From assembly GCA_964439835.1 (NCBI GenBank), contig CAYTPQ010000003.1:79156-143155 (forward strand): a DNA stretch of 64,000 bases. The letters run 5' to 3'. Positions within the stretch are counted from its first letter, which is position 1. Each line of letters opens with the position of its first letter. Below, piece after piece: positions 33,456 through 41,723 of this stretch. A model generated the notes under the pieces. It had not been told where the DNA came from. It did not search any database and worked only from the letters and a program-made list of their open reading frames with translations. The translations under genes and the position numbers were made by a program. The DNA comes from JAGNLM01 sp964439835 (GTDB lineage Bacteria > Pseudomonadota > Gammaproteobacteria > JAABTG01).

Positions 33456-34481
33456 CTACGGAGCGCTCCCCGGCGCAAGCGCTGAGCTCGCAGGGGCAGG
33501 CGCACCCCCACCGATCTCCTCTTCGACCAGGTAGCCCGGGCGACCCTTGACCTCGTCGTAGATGCGGGCGACGTACTCGCCGAGGATGCCGAGGCTGATC
33601 ATGATCGAGCTGCCAGTGAAGAGCAGGGTGATCTCGATGGTCGCGTAGCCGGAGACCGAGGTCCCGGTGAACCAGGACCAGAGCGTCTCGACCGCCACCA
33701 CCACCGCGAACAGCAGCGTGAGGACGCCGAGCACCGTGACCAACCGCAGCGGCAGGCTGGTGAAGGACACGATGCCGGTCGCCGCCAGGTCGAAGAGCCG
33801 GGCGAAGGACCAGGCGCTTCGCCCCTTCGACCGCGGCGGGACGTCGAAGGTCACGGTGTCCTGGCGGAAGCCCACCCACCGCGTCAGCGCCCGGTAGAAG
33901 CGCTGGCGCTCCGGGAGCTGGCGCACGATCACGTCGACCGCCAGCCGGTCCAGCAGGGTGAAGTCCGAGGCGTGCCGCATCTCGATGCCGGCGAGCCAGC
34001 GCATCAGGCGGTTGAAGGCCGAGGAGGCGAGCCGGTCGCGGCGGCGGGCCCCGGACGCCTTGCGTTTGACCCCATGGACGACCCGCGCCCCCTGCCGCCA
34101 GCGCGCCACCATCTCCCGGATCAGGGCCGGTGGGTGCTGGAGGTCCGCGTCCATGGTGATGACCGCGTCGCCCGTCGCCGCCCGCAGACCGGCCAGCAGG
34201 GCCGCCTCCTTGCCGTAATTGCGGCTGAGCCGAACCCCCCGTAGACCGGGGTAGCGGGGGAGCAGATCCCGCAGCCGCTCGAAGGTGCCGTCCCGGCTGC
34301 CGTCGTCCACCACAATGACCTCGTGGGCGAGCCCGCACTCCCCCAGGACGGCGTAGACCGCGTCGAGCACGGCCCCCAGGCCGGCCTGCTCGTCTTTGGC
34401 CGGGATCACTACCGAGAGTCGCGGCCCCTCGCCGGGGCGGGCCGCGCGAGCGGGCGGAACGGGCGAGAGCTGGGCCGTCAC
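33456..34481 (-). CDS. Family 2 glycosyltransferase with two C-terminal membrane helices
   Basis: The 341-residue protein has a GT-A fold of the dolichol/undecaprenyl-phosphate sugar transferase type: LSVVIPAKDEQ, VVDDGSRDGT and the DAD motif in ITMDADLQHPP. Two membrane helices follow at about residues 230-300 (VTVLGVLTLLFAVVVAV and ITLLFTGSSIMISLGIL). This is the architecture of GtrB/ArnC-like enzymes that move a sugar to a polyprenyl phosphate. GTG at 34481 overlaps the stop of the YdjC-like gene (GTGA) and has GGGGAGG upstream, so the two genes are coupled. Pairing with a deacetylase suggests lipid or cell-surface glycan modification. Confidence 0.87.
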   Translation of the reverse strand: MTAQLSPVPPARAARPGEGPRLSVVIPAKDEQAGLGAVLDAVYAVLGECGLAHEVIVVDDGSRDGTFERLRDLLPRYPGLRGVRLSRNYGKEAALLAGLRAATGDAVITMDADLQHPPALIREMVARWRQGARVVHGVKRKASGARRRDRLASSAFNRLMRWLAGIEMRHASDFTLLDRLAVDVIVRQLPERQRFYRALTRWVGFRQDTVTFDVPPRSKGRSAWSFARLFDLAATGIVSFTSLPLRLVTVLGVLTLLFAVVVAVETLWSWFTGTSVSGYATIEITLLFTGSSIMISLGILGEYVARIYDEVKGRPGYLVEEEIGGGAPAPASSALAPGSAP

Positions 34482-35386
34482 GACATCCTCCCCGCGCCGG
34501 GGTTTGACCGGGCCGCGACCGGGGCGTCGGCCAGATCGCGGAAACGGACCGGGCGAACGCCCCGCGCCTCGCAGCGGGCCCGGAAACCCGGTCCGGCAAG
34601 GAGCTGCCGCTCCTCGTCCCAGTGGTGGAAGGCCAGCAGGCGCGGGTCGCGGACCTCGGCCGCGTCCCGGTAACCGGGGTGACACATAAGCTCGTAGACC
34701 CTCCCCGGCGCCAGGCGGTCCAGGCGGGCGTCCAGTTCATCGGCGGACAGCCGCCCGCTCACGCCGGCGCCGACGAGGGTTGGGCCGCGGGAGGGACCTC
34801 CGCCCCCCTGGAGCAGCGCCAGCGCCTGCAGAACCGCGCTCCGCGCGAGGGCCCCGAGCCGGTGCCCGGACGCCGTGCGCCACTCCGGGGTCACGAAGCG
34901 GACAAAGACGACGCCGTACTCCCCGGCGAGCGCCCGTACCCGGGGGAACAGGGTCGGCAGCATGTGCACGTGCTCGTGACCGTTCAGGAACCGGACCGCG
35001 AGCCCCAGGCCGAGACAGCGCTCAATCTGGGCCCGCAGCTCCGCCACCACGTCGGCCGGCCTCAGCGCCCCGCTGAGCAGGGCCCCGAGCAGTCCGGCCC
35101 GGCCGGGAAACCGGCCGCCGCGTGGGGCCAGCCGGACGCGCATGCCGGACGTCAGGGGTTCACCCAGGGTCAGGTTCAGGTGCACGCCGACGTCCACCTC
35201 CGGCCGCTCGCGCAGGGCGGGGGCGTACTCCACCAGGGCTGGGCCGTTGGCGAGCACGCCCGTCGCGGTCACCGCCCCGCCGTCGACCGTCGCGAGAATC
35301 CCCCGCGTCACGGCCCGGAAATAGCCGTAGTCGTCGGCGTTCACCACCAGCCGCGGGGGGACAGGTTCCGGCACGGGAGGGGTCAT
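34478..35386 (-). CDS. YdjC/ChbG/HpnK-family carbohydrate deacetylase
   Basis: The 302-residue product has the family's metal site: VVNADDYGYF (DD at 16-17), VGVHLNLT and NGHEHVHMLP, with a later MCHPGY. The family deacetylates N-acetyl sugars such as chitooligosaccharides, and HpnK members occur in hopanoid gene clusters. Here its partner is a polyprenyl-phosphate glycosyltransferase, so the substrate may be a lipid-linked N-acetylhexosamine; this is inference. It is the first gene of the pair. Confidence 0.85.
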   Translation of the reverse strand: MTPPVPEPVPPRLVVNADDYGYFRAVTRGILATVDGGAVTATGVLANGPALVEYAPALRERPEVDVGVHLNLTLGEPLTSGMRVRLAPRGGRFPGRAGLLGALLSGALRPADVVAELRAQIERCLGLGLAVRFLNGHEHVHMLPTLFPRVRALAGEYGVVFVRFVTPEWRTASGHRLGALARSAVLQALALLQGGGGPSRGPTLVGAGVSGRLSADELDARLDRLAPGRVYELMCHPGYRDAAEVRDPRLLAFHHWDEERQLLAGPGFRARCEARGVRPVRFRDLADAPVAARSNPGAGRMS

Positions 35387-35615
35387 CGGCGGGCGACTGG
35401 ACTCCGGCGGCCGGGTTGCTCGCCCGAGCGGCCCCGGCCGCGGGAGGGCGCGAGCGGCCGGCCCCGGAGGGGATCGGCTCCCGTATCCTAGGCGGCCCCC
35501 TGAGGGGGTTCAAGCCGCCGCCCTGACGCGCGGCACGCCGCGCGCAATACCAAAGAACGGGCGGGGGCGACGCCCTTTTCGGGTATCATCTCCCGTCGCC
35601 ACCGTTGCCAAGGGG

Positions 35616-36140
35616 ATGCGGGCCTTGGACAAGCTGATCCACCTTTTCCTTGAGGTCCTGCTGCTGCGCAAGGGCCCGCAGGACCTTCCGACCGCGCCCT
35701 TCCTCTTGTACCTGACCCTTGGACTCCACGCCCTCTCGGGCGTTGCCCTCGCCTTCGCGTACCAGCCACCGTTCGCCGCGCTGGCCCTCGGCATCACCGA
35801 CACCGCGCTGCTGGCGCTGCTCACCGGCTCGTTGCTCTACCTCCAACGCCGCCAGGCGCGGCTGGTGCAGACCCTGACGGCGCTGGCCGGGACCGGCTTC
35901 GTGCTCGCCCTTGCAGCCCTCGCGCCGACCTGGTGGCTCGCGCACGCGCACGAGGCGGGTTCGGAGGCGGGCCTGCCGGCCTTCGCCCTGCTGGGCCTGG
36001 TCCTCTGGAGCCTGGTCGTGACCGGCCACGTCCTGCGTCACGCCCTCTCCGCACCTCTGATCGTGGGGGTGCTGATCGCAATCGTCTTCTACTGGGTGGC
36101 CCTCAACGTCCAGGACGCCCTGTTCCCTCTGGCCGACTGA
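35616..36140 (+). CDS. Conserved multi-helix membrane protein upstream of mpl, unknown
   Basis: The 174-residue product has about five hydrophobic helices (for example LYLTLGLHALSGVALAFAY and LIVGVLIAIVFYWVALNVQ). I do not recognise a named domain with confidence. It lies 4 bp upstream of mpl, so it is co-transcribed and probably related to envelope work. The ATG at 35616 is preceded closely by AAGGGG; TTG at 35625 is an alternative with better spacing. Confidence 0.7.
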   Translation: MRALDKLIHLFLEVLLLRKGPQDLPTAPFLLYLTLGLHALSGVALAFAYQPPFAALALGITDTALLALLTGSLLYLQRRQARLVQTLTALAGTGFVLALAALAPTWWLAHAHEAGSEAGLPAFALLGLVLWSLVVTGHVLRHALSAPLIVGVLIAIVFYWVALNVQDALFPLAD

Positions 36141-36144
36141 CCGC

Positions 36145-37515
36145 GTGCATCTCCACATCCTCGGCATCTGCGGGACCTTCATGGGCGGTGTGGCCCTGCT
36201 GGCCCGCGCCCGCGGTCACCGGGTGACCGGCGCGGACGCCAACGTCTACCCGCCGATGAGCGACCAGCTCGCCGAGGCCGGCATCGCCCTCACGGAAGGC
36301 TGGGACCCGGCTGCGATCGACCCTACCCCGGACGTGGTGGTGGTGGGCAATGCCCTGTCCCGGGGTAACCCGTCCGTCGAGTACGTGCTCGACCGCGGCC
36401 TGCCCTACGCATCCGGCCCTCAGTGGCTCGCCGAGCAGGTGCTGCGGGACCGCTGGGTGATCGCGGTCGCCGGCACCCACGGCAAGACCACCACCAGCAG
36501 CATGCTGGCCCAGATCCTGGACCGGGCCGGGCTCGACCCGGGTTTCCTGATCGGCGGCGTCCCCGTCGACTTCGGCGTATCCGCCCGGCTCGGCGGCGGC
36601 GGGTGCTTCGTGGTCGAGGCCGACGAGTACGACACCGCCTTTTTCGACAAGCGCTCGAAGTTCGTGCACTACCGCCCCCGAACCGCGGTCCTCAACAACC
36701 TGGAGTACGACCACGCGGACATCTTCCCGGACCTGGCGGCGATCGAGCGCCAGTTCCACCACCTGGTGCGGACCGTCCCGGGTAGCGGCCTGATCATCCG
36801 GCCGGCCGGCGACGAGGCCCTCGACCGGGTCCTCGCCCTGGGCTGCTGGACGGCGGTCGAGGAGACCGGCAGCTCTGCCGGGTGGGAGGCCAGGCTGCTG
36901 GAGGCCGACGGCAGCCGCTTCGAGGTGCGCTGGGCGGGCCAGCCGGTCGGCACCGTCCAGTGGGGCCTGCTCGGCGACCACAATGTCGCCAACGCCCTGT
37001 CGGCGATCGCCGCCGCCCGCCACGCCGGCGTCGAGCCGGCGGCGGCCTGCGCGGCGCTCGGCGACTTCCGCAACGTCCGGCGCCGGCTCGAGCCGCGGGG
37101 ACGGGTGAACGACGTGACCGTATACGACGACTTCGCCCACCACCCGACCGCCATCCGCACCACCTTGGAAGGCCTGCGCCGGCACGTCGGCGGCTCCCGG
37201 GTGGTCGCCATCCTGGAGCCCCGCTCCAACACCATGCGGCTCGGTGTCCACCGGGATCAGCTCGCCGGGGCGCTGGCCCCGGCGGACCTGGCCATCGTCT
37301 ACGCGCCACCGGACCTCGGCTGGGACGCCTCGGCCGCGGTTGCGCCGCTCGGGGACCGCGGCCGGGTCTTCGACCGCCTGGAGGACATCGTGCGCCACGC
37401 GGCGGACGCCGCTCGGCCCGGCGACCACCTGGTGGTGATGAGCAACGGCGCCTTCGGCGGCCTGCACGGCAAGCTATTGCAGGCCCTCGGCGACTCGGCG
37501 AGGGTCTCGCCGTGA
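36145..37515 (+). CDS. mpl: UDP-N-acetylmuramate:L-Ala-gamma-D-Glu-meso-Dap ligase
   Basis: The 456-residue Mur ligase has the expected opening LHILGICGTFMGGVALLAR. The ATP loop is GTHGKTTTSS, followed by EADEYDTAFFDKRSKF and the C-domain AHHPTAIRTTL. The ADEYDTAFFDKRSKF stretch is diagnostic for Mpl rather than MurC. It reattaches recycled murein tripeptide to UDP-MurNAc in the cytoplasm. GTG at 36145 is the start. The stop overlaps the GTG of the LON-domain gene by 4 bp, giving a three-gene operon. Confidence 0.95.
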   Translation: MHLHILGICGTFMGGVALLARARGHRVTGADANVYPPMSDQLAEAGIALTEGWDPAAIDPTPDVVVVGNALSRGNPSVEYVLDRGLPYASGPQWLAEQVLRDRWVIAVAGTHGKTTTSSMLAQILDRAGLDPGFLIGGVPVDFGVSARLGGGGCFVVEADEYDTAFFDKRSKFVHYRPRTAVLNNLEYDHADIFPDLAAIERQFHHLVRTVPGSGLIIRPAGDEALDRVLALGCWTAVEETGSSAGWEARLLEADGSRFEVRWAGQPVGTVQWGLLGDHNVANALSAIAAARHAGVEPAAACAALGDFRNVRRRLEPRGRVNDVTVYDDFAHHPTAIRTTLEGLRRHVGGSRVVAILEPRSNTMRLGVHRDQLAGALAPADLAIVYAPPDLGWDASAAVAPLGDRGRVFDRLEDIVRHAADAARPGDHLVVMSNGAFGGLHGKLLQALGDSARVSP

Positions 37516-38102
37516 GCCCCCGGACGGTCGCCCTGTTCCCGCTCAACACGGTGCTGTTTCCGGAGGGGCCGCTGCCGCTGCGGATCTTCGAGCCGCGCTA
37601 CCTGGAGCTGGTGAGCCACTGCATGCGCACCGGCGACTGCTTCGGGGTGTGTCTCATCGAGAGCGGTAAAGAGGTCGGCGAGGCCCCGAAGCCTCACGAG
37701 ATCGGGACGCTGGCGCGGATCGTGGACTGGCACCGGCTGCCGGACGGGCTGCTCGGGATCACGGCGGTCGGCGAGACGCGGTTCCGAATCCTGTCGCACC
37801 GGGTGCTGCCGAGCCAGCTGATCGAGGCCGAGGTCGAGCCCCTACCGGCCGAGGCGGCGGCGCCTCTCCCGGACGACTTCATCCCGCTGGCCGACTTCCT
37901 GCGCCAGCTGATCAAGCACGTCCCGCACCTGTTCAAGGACCAGGCCCTGAAGTACGGCGACGCCGGCTGGGTCGCCGGCCGGCTCACCGAGCTGCTGCCC
38001 TTCCCCCTGGACCACAAGCAGGCCCTGCTGCAGCTCGACGACCCGCTGCGGCGGCTGGAGCGGGTGCGGGCGCTGATGGGGGCGATGAACGTTCGGTTGT
38101 GA
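37512..38102 (+). CDS. LON substrate-binding-domain protein
   Basis: The 196-residue product is a stand-alone LON N-terminal domain: VALFPLNTVLFPEGPLPLRI, FEPRYLELV and GVCLIESG are standard. There is no ATPase or protease domain, so it is not the Lon protease. Such proteins are common in gammaproteobacteria and their job is unknown. GTG at 37512 lies within the mpl stop (GTGA), so it is translated by coupling. Confidence 0.88.
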   Translation: MSPRTVALFPLNTVLFPEGPLPLRIFEPRYLELVSHCMRTGDCFGVCLIESGKEVGEAPKPHEIGTLARIVDWHRLPDGLLGITAVGETRFRILSHRVLPSQLIEAEVEPLPAEAAAPLPDDFIPLADFLRQLIKHVPHLFKDQALKYGDAGWVAGRLTELLPFPLDHKQALLQLDDPLRRLERVRALMGAMNVRL

Positions 38103-38150
38103 TCGGTTGCGCGGCGGCTACAAGACATCGCAAGCCGCGAGGTAGGCGGG

Positions 38151-38258
38151 CAGGTCCCCGGTACGGTCCCGCGGGACACGCCGCAAGTACATCCCTGTAG
38201 GCTCGTCTGCCGCCGTCCCTGGCGTCAGACGGTCCCGCAAGACCGTACCGGGGACCTG
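38151..38258. repeat. Palindromic repeat family A, copy 2 (108 bp)
   Basis: This copy is near-identical to 8491-8598 in length, outer arms (CCCCGGTACGGT/ACCGTACCGGGG) and the inner asymmetric motif ATCCCTGTAGGCTCGTCTGC. It lies between convergent LON-domain and SDR genes. Confidence 0.9.
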
Positions 38259-38447
38259 CTCGAAGGTTGGCGCGAGAATCCTAGGAGCATGTCGGACTTC
38301 GCCGCGCCGCGAGATCCCAGGCGCACAGCTCGAGTTTCTCAATCGCCATCAGCCCCAGACTTCGCGTAGACGGGCCCAAGTTGCTCACGATCTTCGCTTA
38401 CCGGGAGTGCCGAAAGCGAGGATGCGAAGAACCGCTCGTCCGGACTC
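38259..38447. other. Non-coding remainder, possible decayed insertion-sequence end
   Basis: CCTAGGAGCATGTCGGACTT near 38280-38299 reminds me of transposon termini. A short minus-strand frame just inside it reads MAIEKLELCAWDL, but nothing long enough to identify follows. I see no intact gene. Confidence 0.2.
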
Positions 38448-39317
38448 TCAGGTCTCTCGACGGGAGACGGCGAGGAGCAGTGCGTCCAGGGCCCGGGTCG
38501 GCAGCAGGCGGCGCGCGACGGCGAAGAAGCGGGTGGGGACGGTCACGGGGTAGCGGGCCTTCGGGCGGCGGCTCTCGAGGGCGTGCACCACCGCGGGGAG
38601 GACCGCCTCGGGGCCGAGGGTGAAGGGGGCGACGGGACCGGGGGTGGTCAGCCGACGCTCCATGGCGAGGTAGGTCTCCCGGTGGGGGCTCGCGTCGCGG
38701 CGGACGTTGCGGCGGTAGGCCTCGAAGGCGTGCTCGCGGAAGCGGCTGCGGATCGGGCCGGGCTCCACCAGGGAGACGTGGATGCCGGTGCCCGCGAGCT
38801 CCAGGCGCAGGGTGTCGGTCAGGCCCTCCAGGGCGAACTTGCTGGCGTTGTAGGCACCGCGGTAGCGCAGGGTCACCAGGCCGAGCAGGGAGCTGTTCTG
38901 GATGATGCGACCCTCGCCGCGGGCGCGCATGGCCGGCAGCACCCGCGTGATCAGCTCGTGGACGCCGAACAGGTTGGTCTCGAACTGCGCCCGCAGGGCG
39001 TCCCGGGAGAGGTCCTCCAGGGCCCCGGCCTGGCCGAAGCCGGCGTTGTTGAATAGCCCGTACAGGCGCCCGCCGGTGCGATCCAGCAGCTGTTCGACGG
39101 CCGCGTTGATCGAGCCCGAGTCGTCCACGTCCAGGCGCAGGGCATCCAGCCCCTCGCCGGCGAGCTCGGCGACGCTCTCCTCCCGGCGTGCGCTGGCGAA
39201 CACCCGGTAGCCGCGCGCGAGCAGCCCCCGCGCAACCGCCCGCCCGATCCCGCTGGAGCAGCCGGTGATCAGGACCGGCCGGCCCTGACCCCGCCCTAGG
39301 GCCTTTTCGGTGCTCAT
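38448..39317 (-). CDS. Short-chain dehydrogenase/reductase
   Basis: The 289-residue classical SDR has the cofactor motif GCSSGIG (about residues 19-25), NNAG, and the catalytic Ser-Tyr-Lys in QNSSLLG and YNASK. The C-terminal part EPGPIRSRF is typical. It resembles YbbO-like oxidoreductases of unknown substrate. A family A repeat lies upstream, between this gene and pdxH. Confidence 0.87.
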   Translation of the reverse strand: MSTEKALGRGQGRPVLITGCSSGIGRAVARGLLARGYRVFASARREESVAELAGEGLDALRLDVDDSGSINAAVEQLLDRTGGRLYGLFNNAGFGQAGALEDLSRDALRAQFETNLFGVHELITRVLPAMRARGEGRIIQNSSLLGLVTLRYRGAYNASKFALEGLTDTLRLELAGTGIHVSLVEPGPIRSRFREHAFEAYRRNVRRDASPHRETYLAMERRLTTPGPVAPFTLGPEAVLPAVVHALESRRPKARYPVTVPTRFFAVARRLLPTRALDALLLAVSRRET

Positions 39318-39352
39318 CGGATCAACGCCTGTGAAGAAATTGACCCGCGCGG

Positions 39353-39459
39353 CAGGCTCCCGGTGCGGTCCCGCGGGACACGCCGTGAATACGTCCCTGT
39401 AGGCTCGGATGCCGCCGTCCGGGCGGCATACGTTCCCGCGAAACCGCCCCGGGATCCTG
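39353..39459. repeat. Palindromic repeat family A, copy 4 (107 bp)
   Basis: The outer arms CTCCCGGTGCGGT and the partly decayed ACCGCCCCGGGA pair imperfectly. The inner motif ACGTCCCTGTAGGCTCG is conserved, and ATGCCGCC/GGCGGCAT form the inner stem. This is the only copy between two genes of the same direction (pdxH then the SDR gene). Confidence 0.85.
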
Positions 39460-39492
39460 CTCGACGGTGTTCCCGAACACTTCTTCGTGGGC

Positions 39493-40080
39493 TCAGGGGT
39501 TCAGAAGGCGGGTGTGCCAGCCCCCGTGGCCTTTCTCGTACACGACCCGCTGGTGCAAGCGGTGCTCGCCTGCGGTCCAGAACTCGATCCGGTCCGGGAC
39601 CACCCGGTAGCCCGACCAGTGCACCGGCCGGGGCACGTCACGGCCGGCGAAGCGGGCCTCGAAGCGGGCGTAGCGCTCCATCAGTTCGTGGCGGGAGGCG
39701 AGGGGCTCGGACTGCCAGGAGGCCCAGCCGCCGATCTGGCTCTCCCGGGGCCGGCTCGCCCAGTAGGCGTCCGCCTCCTCCGGCGCCACCGCCTGGACGT
39801 CCCCCTCGACGTTGACCTGTTCCTTGAGCGGCTGCCAGAAGAAGCAGAGCGCCACGCGCGGGCGCGCCGCGAGCTGTCCGCCCTTGCGGCTCAGGGTATT
39901 GGTGTAGAAGACGAAGCCCCGCTCGTCGATCCCCTTCAGCAGGATGGTGCGAATCGACGGCTTGCCCGCGGCGTCTACGGTAGCCACGGTCATCGCGGTG
40001 GGGTCCGGCAGGTCGGTCTGCATCGCCCGCCCGAGCAGGTTCTGGAAACGGTGGATGGCTTCGACGTAGAGGTCGGTCAT
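39493..40080 (-). CDS. pdxH: Pyridoxamine/pyridoxine 5'-phosphate oxidase
   Basis: The 195-residue flavoprotein has AMTVATVDAAGKPSIRTILL, the FMN and substrate-binding WQPLKEQVNVEG, SRPRESQIGGWAS, and the C-terminal HRLHQRVVYEK. It oxidises PNP and PMP to PLP in the cytoplasm. The start lies 4 bp after the stop of the YeeZ-like gene, with GAGGTGA overlapping that stop, so the two genes are coupled. PLP feeds enzymes such as MetY and the class V aminotransferase in this window. Confidence 0.94.
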   Translation of the reverse strand: MTDLYVEAIHRFQNLLGRAMQTDLPDPTAMTVATVDAAGKPSIRTILLKGIDERGFVFYTNTLSRKGGQLAARPRVALCFFWQPLKEQVNVEGDVQAVAPEEADAYWASRPRESQIGGWASWQSEPLASRHELMERYARFEARFAGRDVPRPVHWSGYRVVPDRIEFWTAGEHRLHQRVVYEKGHGGWHTRLLNP

Positions 40081-40084
40081 GGGG

Positions 40085-40936
40085 TCACCTCGAGGACTCT
40101 GCCGCGAGCAGGGCCGCGTAGCCCTCCCGGTAGGTGGGGTAACGGAAGCGGAAACCGCTCGCGACCAGGCGGTCGTTGCGGCAGCGCTTGTTGCCCCGCT
40201 GCGGGCTGGCGGCCGCGTCGCTCACCCGCCCCGGCCGGGCAACGCCCATGCGGTCCGCGAGCCAGTCCCGCACCTCGCAGTCGGCGGCGGGGGCGCCGTC
40301 GACGCCCAGGTAGACCGGGTCCGGGGCCTGCAGTTCGAGCACGTGGCGAAGGACGCCGGCGCAGTCGTCCCGGTGGATCCGGTTGGTGAAGCGCGGCGGG
40401 GCCTCGACGCAGGGCTCGCCTCGGCGCACCGACTCAATCAGGCGCGTGCGGCCCGGACCGTAGATCCCCCCGAAGCGCACCACGACGGCCGGGAAGGGCC
40501 CCGAGCGGGCGGCTGCCTCGCCTTCGAGCACCCGCTGGCCCGAGAAGCCGGAGGGCTCCGTCGGCGAGGCCTCGTCGACCCACTCCCCGGCGCCCTGGCC
40601 GTAGACCGCGGTGCTGGAGACGAACACGAAGCGCCGCACCGGCCGCCCCGCAAGGGCCTGGAGCAGGTTCCCGACGCCGTCCAGGTAGGCGGCCCGGTAG
40701 CCGGCGTCGGAGAAGCCGTCCGCCGCGGCGGCGTAGACCACCTGGTTGATGCCCGGCGGCAGCGTAGCGAGGGTCTCCGGCCGGGACAGGTCGGCTGCGA
40801 TAGGACCGATCGCGGGGGGCAGACCCGTGGGGTCGCGCCGCAGGCCCCATACCCGGTAGCCGGCCGCTGCCAGGTCGAGCCCGAGGGCCGTGCCCACGTC
40901 GCCGCAGCCGGCAATCAATACCTCACCGTCGCTCAC
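40085..40936 (-). CDS. YeeZ-like NAD-dependent epimerase/dehydratase-fold protein
   Basis: The 283-residue extended-SDR protein has the nucleotide-binding motif IAGCGDVGTALG near the N-terminus and a FVSSTAVYGQG active-site region with Ser-x-Tyr. PVYLGVDGAP and the short C-terminus fit the YeeZ group, whose reaction is unknown. GTG at 40936 with GGAGG five bases upstream is preferred to a TTG four codons earlier. It leads the operon with pdxH and diverges from trmH. Confidence 0.82.
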   Translation of the reverse strand: MSDGEVLIAGCGDVGTALGLDLAAAGYRVWGLRRDPTGLPPAIGPIAADLSRPETLATLPPGINQVVYAAAADGFSDAGYRAAYLDGVGNLLQALAGRPVRRFVFVSSTAVYGQGAGEWVDEASPTEPSGFSGQRVLEGEAAARSGPFPAVVVRFGGIYGPGRTRLIESVRRGEPCVEAPPRFTNRIHRDDCAGVLRHVLELQAPDPVYLGVDGAPAADCEVRDWLADRMGVARPGRVSDAAASPQRGNKRCRNDRLVASGFRFRYPTYREGYAALLAAESSR

Positions 40937-41001
40937 GCCTGCCTCCAAACCGGCCGCGCGCCGGTGACGCCGCCCGCGGGCGGGCCGATAATCGCTGCCC
41001 C

Positions 41002-41664
41002 ATGACTCACCACCGATACCTCCGGGCCCGCGAGGTCCTCGAGCGCCGCCAGCCGGACCTCACGGTCCTGCTCGACAACGTGCACAAGCCCCACAACTTC
41101 TCGGCGGTCCTGCGCACCTGCGACGCGGTCGGGGTGTTCGAGGCCCACGCGGTGTGGCCGTCGCCGCGCCTGCGCCCCCACCAGGGGCGGGCGGCGGGGA
41201 CCGACCGCTGGGTCTACGTGCGCACCCACCCGAGCGTCGAGGCGGCCATCGCGCAGCTGAAGGCCACGGGCCACGCCGTCGTCGCGGCCCACCCCGCGCC
41301 CGGCGCGACCGACTTCCGGGCGGTGGATTATACCCGGCCGACCGCGCTGCTCCTCGGCGCCGAGCTGCTCGGGGTGAGCGAAGAGGCCCTGGCGCTGGCC
41401 GACGCCACCGTGGTGATCCCCCTGGCGGGCATGGTGCCCTCCCTGAACGTCTCGGTCGCGGCGGCGGTCATCCTGTACGAGGCCCAGCGCCAGCGGGCCG
41501 CCGCGGGCCTCTACGATTCCCCCCGCCTGGACCCGCGCCTGCGGCACGAGACCCTGGTCGAGTGGCTGCAGCCCGACGTCGCCGACTACTGCCGGCGGAT
41601 GGGGCTGGCGTTCCCGGAGGTGGAGGAGGACGGCACCGTCGCTCGGCTTCCGGTTCACGGCTGA
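41002..41664 (+). CDS. trmH: tRNA (guanosine-18-2'-O)-methyltransferase TrmH
   Basis: The 220-residue SPOUT methyltransferase has LLDNVHKPHNFSAVLRTCDA at the N-terminus. The three C-terminal motifs are ALLLGAELLGVSEEAL, VVIPLAGMVPSLNVSVAAAV and LYEAQRQR, which build the trefoil-knot SAM site. It methylates the ribose of G18 in the tRNA D-loop. The overall form, with the extra C-terminal helix region (DYCRRMGL), is TrmH rather than RlmB. Confidence 0.93.
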   Translation: MTHHRYLRAREVLERRQPDLTVLLDNVHKPHNFSAVLRTCDAVGVFEAHAVWPSPRLRPHQGRAAGTDRWVYVRTHPSVEAAIAQLKATGHAVVAAHPAPGATDFRAVDYTRPTALLLGAELLGVSEEALALADATVVIPLAGMVPSLNVSVAAAVILYEAQRQRAAAGLYDSPRLDPRLRHETLVEWLQPDVADYCRRMGLAFPEVEEDGTVARLPVHG

Positions 41665-41723
41665 GACCGGGGACGAACGGACCGCGTGGAAGGCCTGTGG
41701 GGAGGTGCGCCCCCCGCCGGTCG

